From: Synechococcales cyanobacterium CNB
Lineage (GTDB): Bacteria > Planctomycetota > Phycisphaerae > Phycisphaerales > UBA1924
Reading direction: 5' to 3'
DNA length: 64,000 nucleotides
Assembly: GCA_030263455.1 (NCBI GenBank)
Contig: SZOZ01000010.1
Span: 62,001 to 126,000, forward strand
Shown: piece after piece, positions 1 through 8,320 of the stretch
Position numbering within the stretch: the first letter of the stretch is position 1
Layout of the letters: each line of letters begins with the position of its first letter
Position numbers and translations under genes: made by a program
The notes under the pieces: model-generated
Told to the model about the DNA's origin: nothing
The model's database searches: none
The model's input: only the letters and a program-made list of their open reading frames with translations

Positions 1-119
1 AAGGGGAAACGCCTTGTTTGCTGGCTCTTCCCGTGACCTCCGCCCTCCTTCGTCGCTGGCCCCTTGACGGCAATCCGGTTGCCGCCACGCAGCCACCAGC
101 AACCACGAAGGAGAGACCC

Positions 120-1757
120 GTGAACGCCGCCCGAACGAATCACTCTCTGCCCCGCGGCCCCCTGGCGATGGCCGCGGCCACTGTGCTGGCTGCCGGCTCG
201 GCGGTCGCCCAGGACTTCAACGGCGATGGCATCGCCGACCTGGCCGTTGTCGCCCCGGGCGAGTCCATCGGCGCGGCCGCCGGTGCAGGAGCGGTCACGA
301 TCATCTACGGGGCGGGTCCGGGCGTGGGACTGGGCGCCTTCGCCCCGCTCCCAGCGGTGCAGATCACTCAGGCGACATTCGGCCTTGACCCTGTCGAGAC
401 AGGCGACACCTTCGGCCTCTCGATGGCCTGGAGCGACTTCAACGGCGACGGCTTCGACGACCTCGCCATCGGCGCGCCCAACGAGGACGTCGGCGGCGCG
501 GCCGACGCCGGCCTCGTGATCGTCCTCTACGGCTCACCGACCGGGCTTGCCCCGCTCGGCCCGCCCGTTCTCATGCAGGGCCTCGGCGGCATGCCCGACA
601 CGCCCGAAGCCGGAGACCTTTTCGGCTGGTCGCTCACCACGGGCGATTTCAACGGCGACGGGTTCGATGACCTCGCCATCGGCGCGCCGGGCGAGAGCAT
701 CTCGTTCGCCTCGCAGGGCGTCGTGCACCAGGTCTTCGGCTCGCCCGCCGGCCTCATGCCTGCCGGGCCGGGCATTCCCATGTTCGTCCAGAGTGTGCTC
801 GGCGACCCCGACGAAGCGACCGACATGTTCGGCTACTCGCTCGCCGCGGGCGACTTCGACGGCGACGGCTTCGACGACCTCGTCATCGGCGCGCCCTTCG
901 AGACCTTCGCCGGCAAGGGCGCGTGCGGCATGGTCAACGTCGTGTACGCGATGTCCGGCTTCGGCCTCGATCCGGCCGCACCCACAGCGCCCGAGGTCTG
1001 GACGCAGAACTCCCCCGGCGTTCCGCAGGTCGCCAACCCCTTCGACAACTTCGGCCTCACGCTCGCCGCCGGCGACTTCGACGGCAACGGCGCGGACGAT
1101 CTCGCCATCGGCGTCCCATACGAGAGCATCGGGGCAAAGACCAACTGCGGCGCGGTGAACGTGATCTATGGTGTGCCGATGCCGGGCGTCGGGCTCGATG
1201 CATTCGCCGCCGTCGCCGCCGAGATATGGCACCAGAACGTCACGGGCATCCCAGAGGTGAACGACGCGCATGACAATTTCGGCTACGCTCTCGCGGTCGG
1301 CGACTTCAACGGCGACGGCTTCGACGACCTCGCCGTTGGCGTGCCGTTCGAGGAGGTCAAGGCCATCAACGATTGCGGATACGTCAACGTCATCTACGGC
1401 GCCGGCCCGGGTCTCGGGCTTGAGACCGCGGGGACGGTCGTCGCGCAGGGCTGGCACCAGGACTCGCCCGCCGTGCCCAACTCCAACGAGGCTGCCGACT
1501 ACTTCGGCTTCGCGCTCGCCGTCGGTGACTTTGACGGCAACGGCGCGGATGACCTCGTCATCGGCGCCCGCGGCGAGGATCTCGGCGTCGTCGGCAACTG
1601 CGGCGCGGTCTTCGTGACCTACGGCAACCTCGCCGCCGGCGTCGGCCTCGACGGCACGATGCCCGTCGCCAGCCAGATCTGGCACCAGAACTCCCCCGGC
1701 ATCCCCGACTCCAACGAAAGCGACGACCTGTTCGGCGGCGGACTCGCCGGCGACTGA
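120..1757 (+). CDS. Secreted FG-GAP repeat (beta-propeller/integrin-like) protein, C-terminally truncated
   Basis: The product (545 aa) has a signal peptide (hydrophobic stretch near residues 15-32, ending AVAQ) and about seven FG-GAP repeats of the form FG..L..GDFNGDGFDDLAIG.P, which fold as calcium-binding beta-propeller blades on the cell surface. The start is GTG at 120, because AAGGAGAG at 108-115 sits just upstream; an in-frame TTG at 18 would add 34 unlikely residues. The last repeat stops abruptly after 'LAGD', in the middle of the motif, and no dockerin or PEP-CTERM tail follows, unlike the related protein at 51432. The gene therefore looks 3'-truncated. The function is unknown; surface adhesion is only an inference from the family. 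Confidence 0.85.
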   Translation: MNAARTNHSLPRGPLAMAAATVLAAGSAVAQDFNGDGIADLAVVAPGESIGAAAGAGAVTIIYGAGPGVGLGAFAPLPAVQITQATFGLDPVETGDTFGLSMAWSDFNGDGFDDLAIGAPNEDVGGAADAGLVIVLYGSPTGLAPLGPPVLMQGLGGMPDTPEAGDLFGWSLTTGDFNGDGFDDLAIGAPGESISFASQGVVHQVFGSPAGLMPAGPGIPMFVQSVLGDPDEATDMFGYSLAAGDFDGDGFDDLVIGAPFETFAGKGACGMVNVVYAMSGFGLDPAAPTAPEVWTQNSPGVPQVANPFDNFGLTLAAGDFDGNGADDLAIGVPYESIGAKTNCGAVNVIYGVPMPGVGLDAFAAVAAEIWHQNVTGIPEVNDAHDNFGYALAVGDFNGDGFDDLAVGVPFEEVKAINDCGYVNVIYGAGPGLGLETAGTVVAQGWHQDSPAVPNSNEAADYFGFALAVGDFDGNGADDLVIGARGEDLGVVGNCGAVFVTYGNLAAGVGLDGTMPVASQIWHQNSPGIPDSNESDDLFGGGLAGD

Positions 1758-1815
1758 CGCGCTCGAAACACTCCAGAGCGATCCGGGGCGGGGCTTTGAA
1801 GGCCACACCCCGTTG

Positions 1816-3651
1816 TCACTGCTGGCCGCTCCCGCCCAGTTGGTGGCGCACCAGTTGCCGGTAGGTCTCGCATCGTGCGATCAGCTCGCCGTGCGGCCCC
1901 TGGTCCACGATGCGGCCGGCGTCCAGCACGACGATGCGATCGGCGTTGAGCACGGTGCTGAGCCGGTGGGCGACGATGAGGCAGGTTCGCCCGCCGTGGA
2001 ACTCGGCGATCGCCTCGGCGATGCGTGCCTCGCTTTCGGCGTCGATCATGCTCGTGGCTTCGTCGAGGATGAGGATGGCGGGATCGCGGAGGATGGCCCG
2101 GGCGATCGCCAGCCGCTGGCGCTGCCCGCCCGAGAGCGACAGGCCCTGCTCGGCGAGTTCGGTGTCGTAGCCGTTGGGGAGTTGGCGGATGAACTCGTCG
2201 GCGCGAGCCTTGCGGGCCGCCTCCTCGACGCGCTCGCGCGTCACGCCCTCCGCCCCGTATGCGATGTTCGCGGCGACCGAGCCGCGGAAGAGGACGACCT
2301 CCTGTGTGACGACGCCGATGTGCCTGCGCAGGCTGCGCACTCCCACCTCGCGGATGTCGCGCCCGTCGATGAGCACGCGCCCCGCGTCCGGGTCAAACAG
2401 GCGAGGCACCAGCGAGAGCAGCGTGGTCTTGCCCGAGCCGTTCGGCCCGACGAACGCCACCCGCTCGCCGAAGGGGATGCGCAGGTCGATGCCGCGCAGG
2501 GCGGGCTCGCCCGCGCCGGGGTAGGTGAACGCCACGCCCTCGAACGCGATCGATTCGCGGTGCCTGGGGAGTCGGGGGAGGCGGCTGTCGTGCCCCGGCT
2601 CCGGGTCGGCGTCGAGGAGTTCCGCGAGGCGCTGGGCGGCGGGGGCGGAACTCTGGATGTCGTTCACGAGGCCCGTGAGCGGCTTGAGCGACGCGCCCGC
2701 CGCTCCCAGCGCGATCAGGGCGGTGATGAAACGCGAGGGGTCGAGTTGGCCGTCGATGATGGCCTTGGCGGCGACGAGCGCAAGGAAGCCGAGCACGACG
2801 ATCGACACGACCTCGACGAGCGGGCTGGCGAGAGCGCGGGCGGTGCGCACGCGGAGCATCTCGCGCATGACCTGCTTGTTGATGCGGTGGAAGCGTCCGG
2901 CCTCGTAGCGTTCGGTGGTGTGGACCTTCACGACGCGCAGCCCCTGCAACGCCTCGCTCGCCGCGCCGTAGAGGCCGGCCTGCGAGCGGAGCGCCTCGCG
3001 CGAGGCCCGGCGGATGCGCTTGCCGAGGCGCCGGATGATCGTGTAGAGCAGCGGCGCGACCGCGACCGAGACCAGGCCGAGCCGCCAGTCCGCGATGAAG
3101 GCGGCGGTAAGCCCGGCGATCCCCTTCGTGACCTGGGCGACGGCGCGCGAGAGCAGCGCGGTCAGCCCCGCGCCGAGCGCGGCGGTGTCGTTCACGATGC
3201 GGCTCACGATGTCGCTCGCCCCCCCCGCCACCACGCGCTTGAGCGGGAGCCGGATGACGCGGTGGAAGGCGTCGCGGCGAACCTTCGTCACGGTTCGCTG
3301 CACGACGGCGAGCGAGAAGTAGGCGTGCAGGAAGTTGGCTGTGCCGCCGAGCAGCGTGAGCACGCCCAGCCCGGAGATGATGACGAGCACGGTCTTGAAT
3401 CGGTCCTGGGTGAGCGAGGCGATGAAGGCGTCGGACATCCGCAGCGCGTCGGGCATCCACGGCGCTTCGTTCACTCTCGCCGCGAGCGTGCGCAGGGTGT
3501 GCCCGTCCTGGAGGATGTTCTGGAGGACGGGGATGATGCCGACGAGGCCCGCGCCCAGTCCGCTCGCCGAGAGCACGGCGAAGAGGAGCGCGAGCGCGAC
3601 CGTGCCGCGGTAGCGCAGGGATTGTCGGGCGAAGCGCCGGAAGTCGCGCAT
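1816..3651 (-). CDS. MsbA-like ABC exporter (fused membrane and ATPase domains)
   Basis: This is a half-size type I ABC exporter of 611 aa, which would act as a homodimer in the inner membrane. The N-terminal ~310 residues hold the six-helix membrane domain. The ATPase follows, with Walker A GPNGSGKTT near residue 405, signature LSGGQRQRLAIARA near 510, Walker B ILILDEATS and a switch His in IVAHRLST. Its closest family resemblance is to MsbA-type lipid flippases, and the glycosyltransferases next door fit a role in lipid or glycolipid export, but the substrate cannot be read from the sequence. The ATG at 3651 fits the membrane-domain start; a CATACT box eight bases upstream would give an almost leaderless mRNA. 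Confidence 0.88.
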   Translation of the reverse strand: MRDFRRFARQSLRYRGTVALALLFAVLSASGLGAGLVGIIPVLQNILQDGHTLRTLAARVNEAPWMPDALRMSDAFIASLTQDRFKTVLVIISGLGVLTLLGGTANFLHAYFSLAVVQRTVTKVRRDAFHRVIRLPLKRVVAGGASDIVSRIVNDTAALGAGLTALLSRAVAQVTKGIAGLTAAFIADWRLGLVSVAVAPLLYTIIRRLGKRIRRASREALRSQAGLYGAASEALQGLRVVKVHTTERYEAGRFHRINKQVMREMLRVRTARALASPLVEVVSIVVLGFLALVAAKAIIDGQLDPSRFITALIALGAAGASLKPLTGLVNDIQSSAPAAQRLAELLDADPEPGHDSRLPRLPRHRESIAFEGVAFTYPGAGEPALRGIDLRIPFGERVAFVGPNGSGKTTLLSLVPRLFDPDAGRVLIDGRDIREVGVRSLRRHIGVVTQEVVLFRGSVAANIAYGAEGVTRERVEEAARKARADEFIRQLPNGYDTELAEQGLSLSGGQRQRLAIARAILRDPAILILDEATSMIDAESEARIAEAIAEFHGGRTCLIVAHRLSTVLNADRIVVLDAGRIVDQGPHGELIARCETYRQLVRHQLGGSGQQ

Positions 3652-3765
3652 GAGCGTTGAGTATGGCACCCGCGAGGGTTCCCGGCCAGTCCGGGCGTTG
3701 GTCGGGGCCTGCGGGTGTGGATAGGCTGGGCGACCCGTGCGGCGACGGCGCGGGCGGAGGCGACC

Positions 3766-4857
3766 ATGGGCGCGCCGAGCGTCACCTTCGTCATCCCGTG
3801 CTTCAACCACGGCGCGTTCGTCGCCGACGCCGTCGCCTCGGCCCTCGCCCAGCACGACGCCGACACGCGCGCCGTCGTCGTCAACGACGGGTCCGACGAC
3901 GGGACGACCCCCGCCGCGTGCGATGCGCTCCTCGGCCGGTTCGGCGCGGACCGCGTCCGCGTCATTCACCAGCCGAACCGCGGCCTGCCCTCGGCGCGCA
4001 ACGCGGGCGCGCGCGCGGCAGGCACGGACTATCTCGTCTTTCTCGACGCTGACGACTGGGTGGAGCCGGCATTCGTGCGCACGCTCGCCGCCGCGCTCGT
4101 CGCGGAGCGTGCCGCCGGGCGCGACGACGCGAGCCACGCCTATTGCCAGGAGAGGCTGGTCGGGCTGGGCGAGGGCATCTGGCGCGTTCCCGAGTGGGAT
4201 GCGCTGCTGCTGCTCATCACGAACCTGCACCCGGTGACCTGTCTCGTGCGCCGCGAGCGGTTCGAGGCCGTCGGCGGCTTCGACGAGACCATGGTGGGCG
4301 GCTACGAGGACTGGGAACTGTGGGTGCGGATGTCGGTGCGCGGGTGGCGGGGCGTGCGGGTCGCCGAGCCGCTCTTCGTGTGGCGGAGGCACTCGCACTC
4401 GACCATGATCTTCGACGCGGTGGCGCGGCACGACGAGTTGTACGCGAAGATCATCCAACGCAACCGCGCGCACTACGAGCGGCACATGGAGGCGATCGCG
4501 ACGCGGGAGAACTCGATGTTGCGGAGATTCGACTGCAACTGGCTCGACGAGTCAGGGATGCCGATCCCCTTGATGCACCTGCGCGAGGCGTGGGCCGCCC
4601 TCGGGCCGGCGCAGGCGGCCGCGGCGGAGGCGCGGGCGCGGGTCGTCGCGCTGGAGGCCGAGGCGGCCTGCCTGCACGCCGAACTGCAACAGGCCAGGGA
4701 GAAGGTCGGGCGCTTCGAGTCGATGACGACGGTTCGCTTCAGCCGCGCCATGCACCGTGTCATCGACGCGATGCCGGGGCCGATCGCGGGGGGTGCGCGC
4801 TGGATGCTGCGCTCCGTCAGAGGGCTGCTGCCGCGACGCGATGAGCCGCGGTCGTAA
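3766..4857 (+). CDS. Glycosyltransferase family 2
   Basis: This is a GT2 (GT-A fold) enzyme of 363 aa. It opens with the family core VTFVIPCFNHG, followed by a VVVNDGSDDGT-like nucleotide-binding strand and a metal-binding FLDADDW motif near residue 95. A second acidic motif, GGYEDWELWVRM, lies near residue 185 and matches the catalytic-base region of the family. The C-terminal third has an Ala/Glu-rich segment (about residues 275-325) that looks like coiled coil, then a basic amphipathic end. The start is ATG 3766, with GGAGG at 3756-3760. It is divergent from the ABC exporter and followed by a double glycosyltransferase, so a surface polysaccharide or glycolipid role is likely. Donor and acceptor are unknown. 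Confidence 0.87.
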   Translation: MGAPSVTFVIPCFNHGAFVADAVASALAQHDADTRAVVVNDGSDDGTTPAACDALLGRFGADRVRVIHQPNRGLPSARNAGARAAGTDYLVFLDADDWVEPAFVRTLAAALVAERAAGRDDASHAYCQERLVGLGEGIWRVPEWDALLLLITNLHPVTCLVRRERFEAVGGFDETMVGGYEDWELWVRMSVRGWRGVRVAEPLFVWRRHSHSTMIFDAVARHDELYAKIIQRNRAHYERHMEAIATRENSMLRRFDCNWLDESGMPIPLMHLREAWAALGPAQAAAAEARARVVALEAEAACLHAELQQAREKVGRFESMTTVRFSRAMHRVIDAMPGPIAGGARWMLRSVRGLLPRRDEPRS

Positions 4858-4926
4858 GAGTACGGTTCGCGCGGGCGGGGCGCACCGGTACCGCTCCCTC
4901 ACGGTCGCGCCTCGTCGGAGAGAACC

Positions 4927-4932
4927 TACACT
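4927..4932 (+). promoter_or_regulatory. -10 box TACACT of a near-leaderless promoter
   Basis: TACACT lies 5 bases before the GTG start at 4938, so transcription should begin at or next to the start codon. No Shine-Dalgarno sequence is present. Confidence 0.45.
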
Positions 4933-4937
4933 CGGCC

Positions 4938-7322
4938 GTGGAACCCGGCCTGACCAGCACGCCGCGCGTCGTGCCGCTCGACCGCCCCGTCGCGGTCGAG
5001 GCGCGGGCGTTGCGGCCTCGCACGGTCCGCGTCGCGGCGATCGTGCCGTGCTTCGACCGCCCGGCCGATCTCGCGCTGCTGCTCGACGATCTGGCCCGGT
5101 GCGAGACGCGGCACGACGGCGAGGCGGGTGTGCGGGCGATCGACCTGCGCGTGCTGGTGGTGGACAACGCCTCGCGCGAACCGCTGGAGCGCGCGGGAGC
5201 GCCGGGCGGCCTCCGCGTCGAGTGGGTGCGCCTCGCGGTGAACACGGGCGGGAGCGGCGGGTACAACGCCGGCATGGCGTCCGCGCTCGGAGCGACGGAG
5301 AGCGAACCGCCCGACTATCTCTGGCTGGTGGACAGCGACGCGCGCGTCGAGCCGGGCACGCTGGCCGCGCTGCTCGACGCCATGGAGCGCGACGAGGGCC
5401 TCGTCGTCGTCGGCGCCGCCATCGCCGACCCGGACACGGGCGGGGTGTTCGAGGTTGGCGGGCGCGTGTGCCGGCGCACCGGTTCGTTCGCGCCTGCGCT
5501 CGGCGCACCGCCCGACGATCCCGCGGCGGTTGTGCCGTGCGATTACGTCGCGTCGTGCTGCGCGTTGGTGCGTGCCTCGGTAGCGCGGGCGGGCCTCATG
5601 CCGCGCGTGTTCCTGAACGGCGACGACGTCGAATGGTGCGTGCGGCTCTCCCGCGCGACCGGAGGGCGTGTCGCGGCCGTGCCCGCCGCGCGCGCGATGC
5701 ACCCGCGCTTCGACCGCTTCCCGCTCGTCCAGCGGTACTACTCGGCCCGCAACGCCTTCGGCCCGCTCGCGGCGCTGGGCCTCGGGCCGGTGGTGCGTCT
5801 CAGGCGTGCCCTGCTCGAAACGGCCCGGGCGGTCAACCAGGAGCTCATGGCCCGCCCGGACCTGGCGCGGCTTCACCTGGCGGGCCTGCGCGACGCGGCG
5901 CGTGGCCGGACGACGGGGCCGATGCCGACGGGCGTGCCCCCCCCCGAGCTGATGCGACCGTGGAGCGACCTTTCCGGCGCGCTGGCGGATGCGGCGCGCG
6001 GCGCGAGCGACCGGCGATGCACGATCTCGCTGCCGGCCGACCTGGGTTCGGAGGCCGCTCGCACGGCGATCCGCGAGACCCGTGCCGCGGGATTCACGCC
6101 CATTCGGAGCGGCACGCGCCACCAGCGCACCGAGCGTGTCCGCGCCGGCCTGCGGGCGTTCGCGCGGCGTGCGATCGTCGGCGCGCAGGTCGATCTTGCG
6201 ATTGTGCCGGCGAAGGGTCGGCCGGCGGACTGGCTCGCGGGGCGGATGCTGCTCGCGGTCTCGCCGGGCGGATTCGTGCTTCGACGCGCGCCGCGCGTGC
6301 CGGCGCTCGCGCGTGCCGCGCTCACCGGAGTTCGCGGCGTGGCCCTCTCGTCCCGCATCGCGGCGCGTCCCCCGCGACCCGCGGGCCTGCCACCGCCGGA
6401 CGCGGTCCGTGCTTTTACGCCGTGGCGTTCGCGCGGGCAGGGCCTCTCGATCTCGGTCGTTGTGCTGAGTTACAACCGGCGTGAGGCGTTGCTGGAGACG
6501 CTGGGCCGCCTGCGAGCCGGCCGTACCACGCGCGACGCCGAGATCGTCGTGGCCGACAACGCTTCGACGGACGGCACGCCGGACGCGGTGCGCGAGGTCG
6601 CGCCGTGGGTGCGGCTCGTTCAACTGCCGACGAACGAGGCGATCGCCGGCTTCAACCGCGGGGCGGCCGAGGCGCGCGGCGACGCGCTCCTCATCCTCGA
6701 CGACGACGCGCGGCCCGACGATGACGCCCTCTCGCGGGCCATCGCTCTGCTCGCCGAGCGGCCGGACCTCGCGGCCGTGACCTTCCTGCCCGTCCACCCC
6801 GCGACGGGCGCGTGCGAGTGGCCGTTCGCCGAGCGGCTCGAAGGCCCGTGCGACGACTGGCCCGTCATGGGCTGCTGCAATCTGGTGCGCTCGGCGGCGT
6901 GGCGCGCCCTCGGCGGCTACGACGAGGCGTTCTACCTCTACCGCAACGACGTGGACCTCGCCATGCGGCTGCTCGCCGCGGGGGGGGGCGTCCACGTCAA
7001 CCCCGCCTGGAAGTGCGAGCACGACTCGCCCGCAGCCGCGCGCAAGAGCGACGGCTGGTTCCGCACCGCCACGCGCAACTGGGTCTGGCTCGCGAGGCGT
7101 CACGGACGCGGCCGGTGGAAGGCGCTCGGTCTCGCTCTCGGCTGGGTCTGGGCGCACCGGCTCGCCGGAGCGCGCCCGCGTTCACACGCCGCCGTGGTGC
7201 GGGGAGCGATCGAAGGGCTGTCGCAGAGGCCCGCTGCGCTTCCCGCCTGGCTCGCGCCGGACGGCCGCGCGTGGGAGCGGTTCATCCGCCTGCATCTGTC
7301 GTCGCGCCGCCCGAGGCCGTGA
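4938..7322 (+). CDS. Bifunctional glycosyltransferase: GlfT2-like domain fused to a second GT2 domain
   Basis: A 794-aa protein with two glycosyltransferase domains. Residues ~30-330 resemble the GlfT2/rhamnosyl family: VAAIVPCFDR, VVDNASRE, NTGGSGGYNAGM, LWLVDSDARVEPG and a GDDVEWCVR acidic motif. Residues ~330-490 form a poorly conserved basic linker. Residues ~495-760 are a second GT2 domain: ISVVVLSYNRREALLE, VVADNASTDGT, LILDDDARPD and YRNDVDLAMR. A single chain with two active sites could add two successive sugars. The start is a leaderless-type GTG behind TACACT. It follows the GT2 gene at 3766 after 80 bases and is convergent with the YkgJ gene at 7282. Confidence 0.83.
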   Translation: MEPGLTSTPRVVPLDRPVAVEARALRPRTVRVAAIVPCFDRPADLALLLDDLARCETRHDGEAGVRAIDLRVLVVDNASREPLERAGAPGGLRVEWVRLAVNTGGSGGYNAGMASALGATESEPPDYLWLVDSDARVEPGTLAALLDAMERDEGLVVVGAAIADPDTGGVFEVGGRVCRRTGSFAPALGAPPDDPAAVVPCDYVASCCALVRASVARAGLMPRVFLNGDDVEWCVRLSRATGGRVAAVPAARAMHPRFDRFPLVQRYYSARNAFGPLAALGLGPVVRLRRALLETARAVNQELMARPDLARLHLAGLRDAARGRTTGPMPTGVPPPELMRPWSDLSGALADAARGASDRRCTISLPADLGSEAARTAIRETRAAGFTPIRSGTRHQRTERVRAGLRAFARRAIVGAQVDLAIVPAKGRPADWLAGRMLLAVSPGGFVLRRAPRVPALARAALTGVRGVALSSRIAARPPRPAGLPPPDAVRAFTPWRSRGQGLSISVVVLSYNRREALLETLGRLRAGRTTRDAEIVVADNASTDGTPDAVREVAPWVRLVQLPTNEAIAGFNRGAAEARGDALLILDDDARPDDDALSRAIALLAERPDLAAVTFLPVHPATGACEWPFAERLEGPCDDWPVMGCCNLVRSAAWRALGGYDEAFYLYRNDVDLAMRLLAAGGGVHVNPAWKCEHDSPAAARKSDGWFRTATRNWVWLARRHGRGRWKALGLALGWVWAHRLAGARPRSHAAVVRGAIEGLSQRPAALPAWLAPDGRAWERFIRLHLSSRRPRP

Positions 7323-7842
7323 GCGGCGCGAGGGCGAAGAGCAGGGAACGCCACTCGGCGTAGAGGTACGGGACGCCGTGCCGATCGTGGATCGTCCGCA
7401 CTTCGCGCAGCATCCGCTCGCTCAGCGCGTGCTGCCATTCCCGGGCCGTCGGGTCGCAGTAGTACACTCGGCAGCCGAGCGGGCGATGCCGGTGGACCTC
7501 GCAGAGCGTCGCGGGTTGGAACGGGCACCCTCCCCTCGCGAGCGCATCGGCGACGGCGCGCTCGCCGGGCACGAGCGCGGGGTCGATGGAGACCATCGTG
7601 ACCGCCGCCTCCAGCCCCGTGGTGTAGAGACGGTGCCCCCAGGCCTCGAATCGGCAGCACCGCCCGGACGATTCACAGGTCGGCCTGCGACGACCGACCT
7701 CGCGGGCGACCGCCGCGTAGACGAGTTCCAGTTCGCCCGAGACCTGCGGGTCGCGTGCGGCGCGGAGCCAGGTCTCGGCGTCGGCGCGGTTCGGCGCGGC
7801 GGCGCGGAGCCGGGAGAACGGGTCCGTCGGGGGGGTGCTCAT
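7282..7842 (-). CDS. YkgJ-family cysteine cluster protein (second copy)
   Basis: The protein has 186 aa and belongs to the YkgJ/CxxCxxCC family of putative zinc- or iron-chelating proteins. Cysteines are seen in CESSGRCC near residue 50, then GGCPFQ, TLCEVH and LGCRVYYC. The biochemical role of the family is not established. The ATG at 7842 overlaps the stop of the preceding YkgJ gene (ATGA), so the two are translationally coupled. The two copies are clearly different in sequence: this one lacks the CTMCGNCC spacing and has a helical N-terminal extension of ~45 residues. Confidence 0.78.
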   Translation of the reverse strand: MSTPPTDPFSRLRAAAPNRADAETWLRAARDPQVSGELELVYAAVAREVGRRRPTCESSGRCCRFEAWGHRLYTTGLEAAVTMVSIDPALVPGERAVADALARGGCPFQPATLCEVHRHRPLGCRVYYCDPTAREWQHALSERMLREVRTIHDRHGVPYLYAEWRSLLFALAPLTASGGATTDAGG

Positions 7843-8297
7843 CGCGGGTGTCGCTCGCGGATGACCCGCACCTGCTGCGGCGTGTGCAGGCGTCCGGTGT
7901 CGATGCCTGGGCAGGTGCGGCGCGCCCGGATCCAGTCGTCCCGGGTTCGCAGCAGTTCGGGCCAGAACGGCCACGATCGGCACTGGGCGGGGCGGTCCTC
8001 GTACACCCCGCAGACGGCTCGACCGGGGACACGCTGGCGGTCGAGAAAGACGCAATCGAACCCGCGCGGGCCTTCACGTTCGACGAGCGATCGCCCGCGC
8101 GAGGTCACCTCGGTGTAGCGTTTGATGAACTCCGCGCGCCCGAGGCTCAGCCGCGCCGCCAGAGCGTCGCACTCCGCGTCGCTCACGAGGACGTAGCCCG
8201 GGGGGCCTGAGCAGCAGTTGCCGCACATGGTGCAGGCGAATCGGAGGCCGACCTCGCCGGTGTCGGGGTCCGGGTTGTCGAACCACTCGTGGGCCAT
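7839..8297 (-). CDS. YkgJ-family cysteine cluster protein (first copy)
   Basis: The protein has 152 aa with the canonical opening cluster FACTMCGNCC, then FDCVFL, AVCGVYEDRPAQCRSWPFWP and a late Cys in RTCPGID, matching the YkgJ metal-chelating family. The ATG at 8297 was chosen because the conserved part starts soon after it. A GTG at 8324, which overlaps the phosphatase stop codon (GTGA) behind GGGGAGA, is a real alternative and would couple it to the phosphatase gene. The family's function is not established; it may act in a metal- or redox-linked process with its neighbours. Confidence 0.78.
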   Translation of the reverse strand: MAHEWFDNPDPDTGEVGLRFACTMCGNCCSGPPGYVLVSDAECDALAARLSLGRAEFIKRYTEVTSRGRSLVEREGPRGFDCVFLDRQRVPGRAVCGVYEDRPAQCRSWPFWPELLRTRDDWIRARRTCPGIDTGRLHTPQQVRVIRERHPR

Positions 8298-8320
8298 GCG
8301 GTTGGCGCCGTGCCGCTCGC

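Noticed and set aside
18-119. TTG start at 18 for the first gene
   Set aside because: The 34 extra residues place the signal peptide internally, while GTG 120 has AAGGAGAG directly upstream.
534-1808. A 424-codon open frame antisense to the FG-GAP gene
   Set aside because: It lacks any domain, its composition is Val/Glu/Arg-biased as expected for the complement of a GC-rich gene, and the plus-strand gene has clear repeats and a ribosome site.
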